NCBI GenBank assembly: GCA_905250075.1
Contig: CAJNOP010000201.1
Span: forward strand, 220,088-284,087
Length of the DNA stretch: 64,000 nucleotides
Direction: 5' to 3'
From: Rotaria sp. Silwood1
Lineage: Eukaryota; Rotifera; Eurotatoria; Philodinida; Philodinidae
The notes beneath the pieces were generated by a model that was not told the DNA's origin, did no database searches, and saw only the letters and a list, made by a program, of their open reading frames with translations. Made by a program: the position numbers and the translations under genes. Each line of letters starts with the position of its first letter. The stretch's first letter is position 1. Shown piece after piece: positions 1 to 14,200 of the stretch.

Positions 1-2287
1 TTCCATATATATATATATTATATTTTGTCAATATCAACTTTAATTCATATTTGCATATAAGTAATATAGCAAAGATATTACAATAAATCTTAGTCGTAGG
101 ATTAAAATTTGATATGCAAAATAACTATTATTAGTAATACAAGAAAAAGAAAAAGACCTGTTTAACATATCAATTTCATGTCAATAATGATATATAATCG
201 ATATTTTGTTTTTTTTGTTATTCATCAGACAAAATCAAATATTATCTTAGAATCTTTAGACTTAGAAGATTTTATTTGAATAATTTGTAAAATCAAGTTC
301 TATAGTTTGCTTTATTATCGTATATAATAAGTTTTTGTTATATTATAAAACATAGACAAATGTTCAAAACATTTTGATGTTATAAATAAATCTCAATTAA
401 ATATATGAAAAGAAAACTCATTCCTTCAAACAATAATGAAGTTTTTCTCATTTCAAAATAGAAATCTGTAGAGTTAAAATTTTTGTTTTTTTAAATTCGA
501 AAATTTTTCTTCTTGTAAATTAGCAATAGCTTACATAGTCAAAGATATTATGCAATTGAGAGATTAGTGTAATATTACAAATCATATCTCATCTTGAAAG
601 TATTGTGAACGAATAAATAGATGTGTTAGATTTGAAAAAATTAAAATTCATTAAATTTTTGTATGTATCCAAGATATACAAAGATATGGCTATCGAGATC
701 TTTTCACGTGAAGAGATTATAAATTTAATTTAAAAAAACCTAGAAAAATTCCATCAGGTTATATAATATAAAACAAAAATGGATTGAATCTAACTCTGCT
801 CAAATCTCTATTTCAAGATATTAGCTAGATTAGTTTGTGTACGAAATTTCTTATTGCTTATTATACATGTTTCAAAGCATAGAATTCTGAAATTTTGTAT
901 ATAGTCATGCCAAACGAAAGCTTTGATATGAGTATAATTTGAGAGTTAAATTTCAAAATATGATTTAATTGAGTTCAATGGGTAAACTTGAATATCTTGA
1001 TAATGAATGAATCTTTTTCAGCTTTTATATAGCTCATTGAGATCAACTTATAGTCAAAATATGGCATCAAAATGACTTGTATATTCCTTCTTAAGTTGTC
1101 TTCAATGAAAGAAATATTTAAAAAGTTTGCCTAGTAACTAGTTCAATATTTCTTTTTATTTCGTGTTTTATTTAAATGCATTGTATAGAGAAAAATTTTT
1201 TTTTTGTTTTATTTTTAAATTTGCTTGATTGTTTTTGTAATAGAACTTACAGAAATCTAGATACAAATCTTTTCGATTTGGAAAACATTCTATTACAACT
1301 AAAGAAAAATAAAAAATGAATGTATCAAGAATTCAAAATGATTTATATGTATATTTAAACTGTAAATGTCTAGATAAATAGCCTGAAAATTTCAAATCAT
1401 ATTAATCTTTCATTCTGGAATATTTTTTTACACAGGATTGAAAACTATTCGAAATCAAAACCTTTCATTTTTTTTTCTTAGCTCCATCTATTAGCACTCA
1501 GTATTGTTGAAATATTTCTGCAGGAATATAAGACAGAATACAAATTAATATATTGATCAATTTAAGTATATTACAACTAGATGAAGTCATTTTGATCAGT
1601 ATGATATATGACGACATACAAAAGAAAATAAAATTTGTCAGCAGAATAATTCTAATAAATCTATATTGTCAATTTTTATTAAAATCCTCTAATATTATTA
1701 TATCATTGTCAGCAACTGAGACATAACAATACTAATACTATTTTGTATTGTTAATTGATTTTGCTGCATCTCTAGCAAGCAAGTTTAAAAAGATGATCGA
1801 GTTCTATTTTTGTTTTTTTTATATTAATTGATGAAAAATCTAATTTAGATTTAATATTTCTTTTGAATATAAATTATTGTATCTATTTAACTAGATAATA
1901 CAAAAAAAAACTAATTTATTTAATTTTGATAATCTTTGAATAGAATAATCTTGTCTTTTCTACACTTTATTTTCTAAAATAAAGAAAACAGAACAAACAT
2001 ACCTACAAAACAGTTTTAAACAAGCTAAATTTTTTTAAATATTTAGCTGTTTAAAACAAAAAAAAACAACCAAGAGAACAAAAAAAAAACGAAACTAATC
2101 TCACATCCAAACAGAAAGACATCTGCACGAGAACTTGAACAGTTTAAGAAAACGAAAAAAAAAAAATAAACAATGTTAAGTTTGATAGATGAACAACTAG
2201 TATAATTACAGTTTTTGTTTTATTATAATAATATATAAAAAAAAGAACAAGAAAGAAAGAATAGATAGACAAAATGAATATCACAAA
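1..2287. other. AT-rich non-coding sequence downstream of the Tudor gene
   Basis: No convincing coding segment on either strand. The left edge holds a short AT dinucleotide run. Near 2020-2048 there is a small A/T palindrome (AGCTAAAT facing ATTTAGCT). On the minus strand an AATAAA lies at 2224-2219, 64 bases past the stop codon of the Tudor gene, and is a good candidate for its polyadenylation signal. The rest appears to be featureless intergenic DNA. Confidence 0.6.
2219..2224 (-). promoter_or_regulatory. Candidate polyadenylation signal AATAAA of the Tudor gene
   Basis: An AATAAA hexamer on the minus strand, 64 bases beyond the TAA stop of the Tudor gene. Such hexamers are frequent by chance in DNA this AT-rich, so only position supports the call. 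Confidence 0.4.
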
Positions 2288-5200
2288 TTAATTTAATATA
2301 TTTTCATTTTCAGTATCATCTTTTAGTGTTGTATTCGATGTTGATGGATCATTTTCACCAAAATCAATTGTTTGATTTATTGTTATTGATGATGAAGAAT
2401 TATTCAGTGTAACATTTGATGAATCACCAAATTGATGTGTACTTTCAGCTTGAGGAATACCAATTGGTGATATTAAATGTTGATCATTTTTTACTGTTAT
2501 AACATCAATATTTGATGTATCATCATCAGCTGCTATAGCTGAATCAGATGTATTGGTTAATATATCATTTTGTCTATCAGCATCTGTATCTTGCTAAAAA
2601 AAAAAAAAAAAGAGGAAATTAATATTTAGCTAATAGAAATTTGATAGAACGCCTAATCAAACATATGTGTATTTGTAAATAGGTTGTAGAAAGAACCCCA
2701 TGGAAACAATAAATCATTTTCAAAGACGATAAGCTGCTCGATATTGAAAATTTAATCAGAATTTTGTTTTCAATTTATTTAGTATCGTTGAATAGAACGC
2801 ATAGAGTTACCTATGAAACAAAATTTTCCTGATTATACAGAGAAAATTAGCAAAAGAAACCTCATATTGATATTATTCAATTATGATTTGATTATAAGAC
2901 ATGCTAAGTTTTAGTAATCAACATGAAACGATATCGAAATTTCGTCCATACTTATCTTCGAGTTCATTTCTTCTTCGTAATCTTTCTCAGGCAAAGTTTC
3001 CATGCGACATGACTTAGTTTTAAAATAAAAAAATAGTTGATTCTTCTGATGCTCTTGGAGACACATGCGTTATAATTAGATCATAATTGAACAACATCAA
3101 CCTATAGTTTCTCTTGCCAACTTTATCTGTCGAATCAGGCAATGACCCTTGCAATGTTCTACAAAATGAAAATTACATATCTACGATAGTAAACGATTCT
3201 AGTTATGATATTTAGACTTTAGTCTTTTTTTTTTCTAATATTTTCAGGAAAAATATATTTATTAAAATCATAAAAAATAATTTTTTCTTAGGCAACTCGA
3301 TGTGCTCTATTCAATGATATTAAATAAACTGAAAATGAAAATTTCCTAAACATTCAATTTTCGACACTTAACTTGCTGATAAATTGTAATACAAATGAAG
3401 TTTGGTTTATCTTTCTCGTAACTTTTAGATATATGTAGAATAGAACTTGTCTATTAACTTAGAAATATGGCTAACTGTTGAATATTGTTCGGTTCCATAT
3501 AATGAATATGAGTAGGTCTCAAAAAAACTAACAAAAGTTTTAAGTAAATTTGAACCCATAGACTTACTGATGAAAAATTTTGATCACAAAATAAGTAAAT
3601 CAATAGGTCTTGAACAAGTTATTGAAACTCGTGCATTCTCAGTCCGAATATTTTTAAACTTGTCTTACAATGGAAAGTTCCTAACTGTCTAATCGCTTTC
3701 CAGAGGCTCATTTTTGGAAAATTAACTTTTTCTAGCGAGAAAATTTTTGATCTATTGCGATTGTAGAGTACGTCAAATTGACCATAAATTACTATTATGT
3801 TTCTTGTAGCTTTAGTAATAGTTTCCAAATGAAGGAAAAAAAAAGTATTTCTTTTGTCTAATTAATCTACTCTACAATTCAGACAACTTACAAAAATTTT
3901 TTTCTCTAGAAAAAATTGGTTTTTATAAAATGGGTCTCTAGGGTTTTAGTTGTCGATCTTGTATTAATATTTAGAATTAACACGGTCGATTATGTATAAC
4001 CCGATATATTTGATGAACAAATCTGTCTGACAATTACAAACTATGCCTCGTTAGTCTGACCAAGGTCAAGTCTAAACCATAATATGCAGTCAAGCGATGA
4101 TTGATAATTGGATATGTTTCCTTGTTATTTTAATTAAAATATTTCTGTAATTGCAGTTTTAATAATTAGTAAAACGAAAAAAAAAAACAAATCTTACTGT
4201 GGTATCATCATCAACTTGATATCGATCATTAACAATTTCATCATTTTCTCTAAATAACATAACATCCATACATTGATCATTTTGATCATTTTCAACTGTT
4301 ATTGTAACACATTCTGTTGGATGTATATTTTTAATAATATCTTCAATTGCTTTTATTTGATTTTTATTATTAACACCATATAAACGACATTGTCGTGCTA
4401 ATGGTAATTGTTTTAATATATCATTATTTGGTAATAAATAAATATTATCATTTGTTATATCATTTATTATATTTCCATAATCAATACATTGAATATTATA
4501 TTTATCATTATTAATTGAAAGAATTTTTCCACGAAAATATTGATTTAATTCATTATTATAAACAATACATAAATCATTAATAGACCATAATTTTAATATA
4601 TTATGTTCTTTTTCATATGTTTGTAATAATTCATCCATTTCACATATAAGTGTATCAGCATCGGGTAATATATGAATATAAAAACAATCATTATTTATAC
4701 CTGATATATTTGCTGTAAATGTTTTTGGTTGATTATTTTCATTTGTATATATTTGATTTTCATCATCAAATTTCATATGTATTATAGATTTAATTTCATC
4801 AATAAAATAAAATTCAATTTCTTCATTTAATTTATTTTCAATTAATGATCGAACTTTATTAATCCATATTTGAGATGTAAGATTTTCTAATAAATATCCA
4901 TGAGCTTGTGGTTTAATTTGTTTTAATTCATTTGTATATGAATATAAATGAGTTTTTGGAACATTTTTATCAAGATTTCCATAATCAAGAAAATAGACTG
5001 TATAATTTTGTGTTAAATCTGAATAGGATTCAATACGAGCACGATAACAATTCATATCATCAGTAAATTGAGCAATAACATAATCACCAATTTCATATGA
5101 AGAATTTTGTTTATTTTCTTGAATAATACTATCAATTAAATCATTAATTTGTTCTATCATAGATTCCGATTCGGGTAATAATTGAACATAAACCAATGGT

Positions 5201-8200
5201 TTATTTTCATCGAGATGTGTAAGAATACCTCGATAATATTTTACTAAATTTACTATAAAAGAAAAAAAAAACAAAGGATAGTTTAAATATACGAGGTACA
5301 AAAAGAAAATTTTATTAGAACTTTTTATGTTTGCGAACCAAACTTCTTAGTAACAAGCGGAATCAACCGATTGGTTTTTTTTACCTACGAACGCTAGATA
5401 GTGTTCAATTAATAATTCTGAAAAGATTCTCTATCAAGATTGATATGCCCGAAAGCGTTAATAAAATTGAGGAGCTTGTGGAATATCAAAAACCAGCTTT
5501 CTAACTTGTATTTAAAGCTTCTGATAAAAGGTTTCCTTTAACAGAACAATTCTTTCCTGGTAAGATGAGATGTTTTCGAACTTTTCATTGTCTTTCTTCA
5601 TCAAACTAATAAAATTTTTTCCTAAAAGCTGCACATGGACGCTAGAAAGCTGATATTACTTTTCTGTAGATTCTCTCAGCAAAGAACTCTTGTTCAAGCC
5701 TTTAGACATATCAATCATGATTGACATGTCGGGTTTGATTTCCAATTCAGTTTGAAATTTTTGAACCTGACACGCTCTAATCACAATAGCGTTTGTTTTG
5801 TTTCAGCCTATATCCTGAATAAAAACATTTGAATATTTTCTAACACTTTTCTAGAAAGAAAAAGTTAAATTTAATTTAATGCATACCGTCCGTTTCTGAT
5901 TCGCTCTTTTGTCTTTTATTATTCATTGATGCATTTAATGAATTTCCACCTGGTGATGATATTTCTGCACTATTTCTTTTTCCTGTTGCACTCATTGGTC
6001 TTTCTTGATCTTTAACAGTTGTAGCTGTTGTTGTACTTGATTGATCATTAATATCACTACTTGTTTCATATTGATCAATAATAATTGATGATTTATGAAA
6101 TTTTTCATTAAAACATTCACCATCAATATAAAGAAGAACATGAAATAAATTTGTATCATCTTGATTAACAATAGAAATTTCTATTTTATCTGATTGTATA
6201 TATTCATGAAGTTTTTTAAATGCTTCATCTAACATATTTGATGAAATATCATATAATTGACAACGTTTAGCTTGATATGGATATGTTTTTAATTGTTCAT
6301 TACATTGTTTTAATGATGTTTTTGAACAAATATTTGTATCACCATAATCAACAAAATAAAGACGAACATTTTCATTTAAATCTGCTTGAATTATAGCTCG
6401 ACAAAGTTTATTATTATATAATGAAATAACCATTGTATTTATTTGAATATCATCTAATGAAATTTCATTTGTTGTTGTTGTTGTTGTTATTTCGTTATTA
6501 ATTTTTGTCATTGTTTCATTATCATCTTGTATATAAAATTCATATTTATCTATATTAATATAAACAATATGACATTTAATATTTGTTTTAGATATTAATT
6601 TAATTGCATTAATATCAATCATTGATTTTTGAAAATTATCTGATTGAAGAAGATATTTATTATTGGATAATTTTTTTTGAATTTTACCATTAAATATTTG
6701 ATCAGCACATTTTTCAATTATTTTATTTCTATCAATATTTTCATTTACTATAAATAGTAAAAATTAAGAATTTCAAAATAAAAAATTCTTTTTTTTTTTT
6801 CTTTTTTACCTTCAACATTTTCTAACATACAACGATAAGCATAAGGTGGTGTTAAAGACAATTTTTTTTCTAATTGTCTTATAGATTTTTTATCAACATC
6901 AATTGTATCACCAAAATCAATAAAACGAACATTGATTGTAGTTAAATTAATTGAAAGAATAATAGCACGATACCAACATTGATCTGAACTTTTAGCTAAA
7001 CAAGCTTGATTGATTTCAAGTGAATTAAAAGTTACTTCAGGTGCATTTTTATATTCATTTTGTAATGTATCGCTAAGTGTAGATAATTCATCTGCTTTGG
7101 AATATAATTGAATAAAAAAATCATTTGATGTTTCAATATGACTTATAACAAATTGAAATGTTTCCTGAGGAATTTCGTTGTCAAGAAAATGATCACCGGC
7201 TTCGAAAGATTTTACAGTCGATTTAACATTTGGCCAACCACTAAATGTCTTCATTGTATCATTATTATCAGAATTTGATCGATATTCATTATCATTACGA
7301 TCTTCAAAATCACCGGTACGTCCACCACGACCTCCTCCTCGACCACCACGCTCTCCAAAACCTCTTCGGCCACCACGCTCTTCAAAACCACCTCGACCAC
7401 CACGGTCGTTAAAACCACCTCGACCACCACGATCGCTAAAACCACCTCGATCACCACGGTCGTTAAAGCCACCTCGACCTATAAACAAAAAAGAATTCAA
7501 ATACAAAGCATAATCAACTAAGAAATATTATCAAAAATACCGATCGCTGTGTCATAACCTTTTGATTATGAGTATATTTAGAAAGAAATTAGCAGTATAC
7601 GAATGTCCATCCAAAGATATAATGACTGTGGGTATTTTTGCCACAACTCAAAAAAAAAAGAAATGGATGGCAGCCTGAGATCTTCACAATTCAAAAGACA
7701 AGATTCAAAGCCATTGAAGTATATCGACATTTGATAGATCAGCCATTGCCTAACCAGGTGATTTCTTAATGAAAATGTCGTAGCTATTTTCCTGTCAATA
7801 GAACTAATTGTTAGAAAGAATTGTTCTTTTATGATCTACTTCCATTCGAGAGCTATGTGTAGTCATGAGTGGGACCATGTTATCTATATTCAATGGCATG
7901 ACTTTTCTTTCGATTCAGATTTCAGTCAATCAACCTGTAGTTCTTGGTAAAATTCGTCTGACAGAGATAATATCAAATACTAAGTCGAATAGTGATATTT
8001 GGGTTTTTAGGTTCAATTTGATCTGACACCGTTATCTCAATATTTCTGAAATTCGACAATCTGTCTCGATGAAATGAAGAAGTCAGAGTTTAAGTGTCAG
8101 CTCAGATCGAGCCTAGAAACAAATATTACCATTCGATTAAGCTTGACGATTTGCTTGCTGATTAATTGATTTGTCTGGTGATCACAGACCTATTAGCTGA

Positions 8201-11200
8201 AATCGAGCTTGTCAAAAAAAAGCTAGAAATATTGGCGTTGTGTAGATCGAAAGAGATGAATTGTTTTGTATCAATTAGTTCTATTGAAAGGGAAATAAGT
8301 GCTGAATACTGTTTTCGGAAATATTAACCAAGAATTCACCTGTTTCGTTGACGGCTTAATAATCAAAATTCGGTATTATTTTGGTGGCTCTCGATCTTCT
8401 CTCTAGAATGATAGAAATCAAAGCTTCGAGCTTTTTTCCGTACTTGACTTATTGTGAAAATGCCCACGACTATGATATCTGCAGACAGATACTAAAATCT
8501 ATTGTTATAGATGACGATAAAGAACCTCATATAACAACATTTCGTTTCACTCTGATTGATGTATCTGAACAAGTTCTTTTAGCATCGACGTATGTAAAGA
8601 TGTTGATTCTCTTAGCTGACTACTGATTAAAAACTAGCCTAAGGAATACTTTCCTAACCCATACGTGAGAAATATCTGAAAGCTTGAAGATAAACTCTAC
8701 AATTACTGATTTACCTCCTCGTTGGCCACCACGACCACCTCTTCGTCCACTGTCTCCACTACTTTCTTTGTCATGAAAACTTTGAAATCCACCACCTCGA
8801 TTTCCTCGTTCTCCACTGAATCCACCACGATCTAAAAATTCGTAATAAATATCCATCGAAAATTTCAAGAGAAAAAAGAATGCTTACTACCAAACCGTTG
8901 TGTATTACTATTTTCATTATTATCTTCATCTTGATTATTACGATTTTCATTATGACGATCATGAAAACCTTCATTACGAGCTAATCAAAAACATCGATTA
9001 AAAATAAACAATATGATTCAAATACTTACAACCTCGTTCAGCAAAACCACCAGTACGATCTTAAAAAATAATAGAAAAAAAAAGATAAAAGAGAAGCTCA
9101 TTTTAATTTGTTTTTTACTAGTAAATCCTCCTGTTCGTTGCATACTATTTTCATTTTTATTTTCAAAATTTCGATCACTAAAACCATTACGATCTATTTA
9201 AAGAAATATTCACTATTTTATGGTTTCAAACTATGTAAACTTTACTTCCTCGATCAGCAAAACCACCTCCACGATTATTTCCGAATCCATTTCGTTGATT
9301 CGTTTGTGGTTCATCAGTAGAAAATCCACGACCTAAATTAAAACAAAAGATATGGACACAATTCCTGTGGGATTAAAATGCGGAACTACAGAATCGAATA
9401 TATACCGGCTTTCAAAGGAAGTCATTCTTTACAAGACGACATATATCGCTTTCTGTAGTGAAAAATTATCGAAAAACTTATAATTGCCTTTCTTCATCAT
9501 CTTCTGACTTAATTCTCTAATAATGCCATAAGGTCGTAGTTCATATATTATAAAGAGATGTTGTTGATATACGGCTGCCACAATCTGTGGCACAGACAGA
9601 GGAGACGGCTAAGAGAGAAACGATGTACTTTCGTAATCCAGGAAGCACGAGAGTGCCGCCTTTTCTTGAATTTAGGTCTAAATTTTTCTTAGTCATAAAT
9701 TGGTACACCCATTATACTCTCAAGGGCACGAGAGGGCGCTATTTCCTCCTAGAGAGCGCCGCACTGTGAGCATCTCGGTGGATATTAAGTGGCAAATTGA
9801 AAGGGTACTTTTGAATGGATTAGATAGAGTAGCATATAATGTTATGTATGTGTTGTTTAAAGACACAAAAGTCTTTGTTTCTCTTATTCACATTAGTGAA
9901 GATAACATATAATCTAAAACTATGCTTTTCACTCTATGAATTTGCTTGTATCTGTTTTGGATGTGAAAAAAAGTTGTCCTTCTTTAACGTCAAGTATTTT
10001 CACGCAAAAAACTGTGTTCAGCATCATGAACTGGCACAATTTTTTGCACCTATAAATCGAGCAAAACTTTCCAAGAATGTTCCTCTATCTATAACACCAA
10101 TATAGCTTATGACCAACTCATATAATCACCATCAAGATGCTCCTGAGAAATGTATAGACCGTGCTAGTTGCTGAATATACATAAACGAAAAAATTGTGTC
10201 ATATTTTCTGGGCGACTATCCAGATGGTTTCAAATATTTTATTGAGAATGGTATGAGAACGAATCTCGGATCCAAAAATTTAGCTTCTGTCGAGTCTAGA
10301 ATCACCAAACTGTGTACCTGTAGCTCCCTAGATGTCTATTACAGTTCGTGGGAGAGTGTGCAAATTTCTATCCTATATAAACTTTTAAGTAAAAAAAAAG
10401 TTTTTCTATCTTCATACTAGCTGAACGATTTTGTTCATTTGTTAATTGTTGAAATCCATTTGCTGTTCTTGATGTAAATGTCTGTGTTTGTTGTCCAAAT
10501 GGACGTGATTCATCTTGTTGTTCTGATCGTGAAAAACGTGATGTTGGTTCATTTACAACAGGAGATTTTGTCGTAAAACGACCTGGTTGTGTACGTCCAG
10601 ATACTGGTGCTGCTGCTGTTAATAATTTTTGTGGTGCTGGTAAATCATCATTGATTCGTTGTGTATTCATATCTTGTTGAATTTTTATCGGTTGTAATCT
10701 AAATCAAAAATAAATTTCGAGATAAATTTCACAAAAAAATATTCTTACTCCGTAGATCTCATCGGTGGTGAAATCTGAATAAACAAAGAAAAGAATAATT
10801 TATTTGTTTTTGAACAAAGATAAACAAGATACATACTATTGGATTATTATCATTCGAAAGAAGAATTTGATTAACTAATTGATTATCAGATAATTTAACT
10901 TCAACTGGATAAAATCCATTAATTGTTGGTAAATGTTGTGTTATATGAACACGTTGATTAAGAATTAATCTTTTTAATTTACGTGTTATATTAGCTGTAC
11001 TATGCTAGAAGAAAAGAATTCATTATTTCTTTTTTTTTTTTCTAAAAAATAAATAATCTTACTGATTCATCATAATTATATAAACGAAATGGTTGTGCAA
11101 ATGCTGGTATTGAAAAATATTTTTTTTCAAGTTTTAATAATTCTGATGTATCAACAATAATTTCATCACCACGATCAATCAGTTTAACTAATACTCGTGA

Positions 11201-14200
11201 TTCACTTTCACGATGTCTAAATAAACAAAAATAAAAGTGATACATATATTTCAAAATTTTGTTTCTAAGAATATTGTACTTGATAGTAACACGATGATAT
11301 TTATCACCTTGTTGAATAACACATGGTATACCTTCCATTAAAAAATGTACACTTAATGATTGATCATTTGTATTATTATTATAGACATCTTCAAGATGTT
11401 TATAGAATGCATCTAATTCTTTTTCACGACCTTGAGAATGACCATAAAATTCAATAGCACTATAAACATGAGTTATTATATAATATCCGTCCTCTAAAAA
11501 TAGAAATGTTTAAGATTTCTAATAGAAAGTTAATTATACATACGAGGTGTAAGACTTTGAATTTCAGATGATAATGAATCAGCCGATATTCTAAAAATAA
11601 CATAAATTATCAAGTTTTATTAAAATGCTTAGTATAGACAGTTCAAGTCTATTCATTCATGTGCCTATTCACATTTTTAAATAGTAATAATTGATTAATC
11701 AGATAAGTTCTTTCCGAAGATTTTGAAAAATAGATTCTGAAGCTATAAAAATATACTGAAATCGTCGTCTCAGATCTCATTAAAATTAATCATAAACATT
11801 AGCATTCTAGTCAAAGTCCTTGTTACTCTTGAACTGAACTTTCTAGAAAGTAGGAACTGTTGTACACTGAATGAAAAGCATTTTCTATCAATTGGTTATA
11901 TTTCAAGTCTGAATCTGATAGGAATGGTTTCAGAATATCTTTTTTTCAAATCTGTGTAAAGAATTTACCTAATTGGTCAGTTGTTGACTATTTAGGTTTC
12001 AACATACATTGATAGGCCAGGATCTTCTCTGTCGAATAATAAGAGTCTCAGGTATCTATCATGCTTCTATCAAAAATTATTTGAAAAATAGTAGAATATA
12101 GTTTGTAATTTGATTCTTCTGTTAACTCATAAAAAACTTATCATAGTTATGGACAAAGTATCAGCATCAAGGCTTTGAGTTAGCAGGAGCGGTTCTTTCG
12201 TCAGCACGCAACACTTACAAGGGAACACATTTTACTTTCGAACACCGTTTAATGCCATAATAAGACTACGAGTAGGTTCCGGTAAGACTAGGAAAAGTTT
12301 GAAAGAATTCAGACACATTGTTTATTCATGAAGAATTAAGACTTTTTTAATGGAAGTTTTACTGAAAAATTTGATTCTAAAGCATACATCCTCTACTTGT
12401 AGATCAAATTTCAGTGCAAAAGCATTTAGAACATGGGAAGGTTTTCTCGTTAGTCTTATCGAGACCTAATCGTCATATGAAGTTGAACAGCACTCGACAA
12501 TTGACTATGTTTCTTTGCTAGGATATATGGCTACCTAGAGCTAGTCAGATCCAAAGTTTTCGAACTTGAATCCAGTTAACAACAAGTTGTAAGAATCACA
12601 ATGAAAAAAAAAAATAAGATGACAACACTTCATAGCAGAATAAATAGAAAGTTAGACTTACGGTGCACTAGAAAGAGGTTGTTGAACAATCGGTTTCTGT
12701 AATGCACGAATGAGCGGTTGTGGAACTGTACTATTTGAATTATTATAAAATTCATTTTGTGGTGTTAACCTTGGTAGCTGTGGTTGTGGCTGACGTGTTG
12801 ACGAAGATATTGCTGAAAAACCGGGCGGTATTCGATCAGTTGTTTGTTGTTGTGTTTGATTTGAATTATAAGTTGTTGGTTGAGAAGGTCGCATTGTTAT
12901 TCGAGATACAAGATTTTTTCCAAAAAGATATGTTCCAAGATCTCCCACTTCTGAAAAGAGAAAATATATTGAAGACTTTATTTTTCTTTCGAATGTTTAT
13001 ATAAGAGTCACATGGATAACTAATTCTTTATTTTTCTTTTCAAAAGAAAGAAATAGATTAAATAGTGTAAACATATATAGAAAGAAGAAATGAATGTCTG
13101 TGTCGGATATTTTTACCCAAAGTTTATCATATACATAGACGAGTGAAGAAAACGAATCAATGAAGCGTTCAATTTAGATAATAGATGACGCTAAACATCA
13201 TAATTTATTTTTCAATTGAGTTCATAGCCTTATGCAAATCTTCATATATTACAAAGAATACAAAACTATTAGACATATCAATACGGGTTTTTTCTTGAAC
13301 AAGAAAAATTTTTAATCGAATGAAATTCATCGGAAAACTTTTAAATCTAGGAATATTACTAACATATATTTTGAGTATTGTTTTACTAAAAGATCTATGA
13401 GATCTAATATTGTTTTAATGACACATTAAATCAATGTTGAATTCGATGTTAGATTATATACATATATACTATAAATTAGTCGTTCATTTATTCTGTATTG
13501 GTTTAAAAACGATCATTTGACTAGAGATATGTGGAACCAAAGTTTATCTTTCGTGCTGTCTTCTTCTGTCTAGAGAAAATCTAAAAACATGTCTGAAATG
13601 GATCTTGTTCTTGTCTTTTTCTTCAGTTTGTTTTAATAGATATAATTTATAAGATGATTCACTCAAAACAACAGAAAACTGACTTGTAGTGTTTTGTTTT
13701 GCTTCTATTAATTTTTGTCTTAACATGTGCATCTTAGTAAACTTTCAGATTCTGTTTTTGAATATCTCTAGATTTGAAAAAACAAGTTTAAAACAGCAAA
13801 ATCTCAATTGAATGTAACATGTTGTAATGTAAATACGTCTGTATTTAACTTATGAAAATCTTTAATAGACAATAAGATGCTTTTCAACGATGATCGATCA
13901 CTATTAGAAACGATCTGTCTTATTTATTTCTCTATGTCGAACAGAATTTTACTAGCGTTCTATTATTTGTTTGCCGTGTTATTCTCATTTTTGTATTCTA
14001 TTTTTCTTAATTTAACATTAATATTATTATTCTAAGTATTGATTTAACTGATAAACAAGTTTTTTTTTTTATACATCCATTATATCCATAATAGGTCTCA
14101 ATCCGTTATTATACATTTCGATAAACTGAGAAATATTAATATTTATAATTCAAGAGAAACTTTGAAATATTCTAGAACAATGTACGTCTTATTTTCAATT

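Noticed and set aside
7251-7472. Valine-rich 73-codon open frame on the minus strand
   Set aside because: It is another frame of the RGG-coding exon of the Tudor gene; the repetitive codons keep it open.
8381-8626. 81-codon plus-strand open frame inside a Tudor-gene intron
   Set aside because: No family resemblance, no clear splice context, opposite strand to the gene; probably chance.
9560-9790. GC-richer patch in a Tudor intron with GGCGCT...AGCGCC
   Set aside because: It looked like a possible element or tRNA-like unit, but no termini, target duplication or tRNA fold could be seen.
13544-13732. 62-codon minus-strand open frame in the 2.3-kb Tudor intron
   Set aside because: Exons at 15264 and 12950 join in phase without it, and it lacks convincing splice sites.
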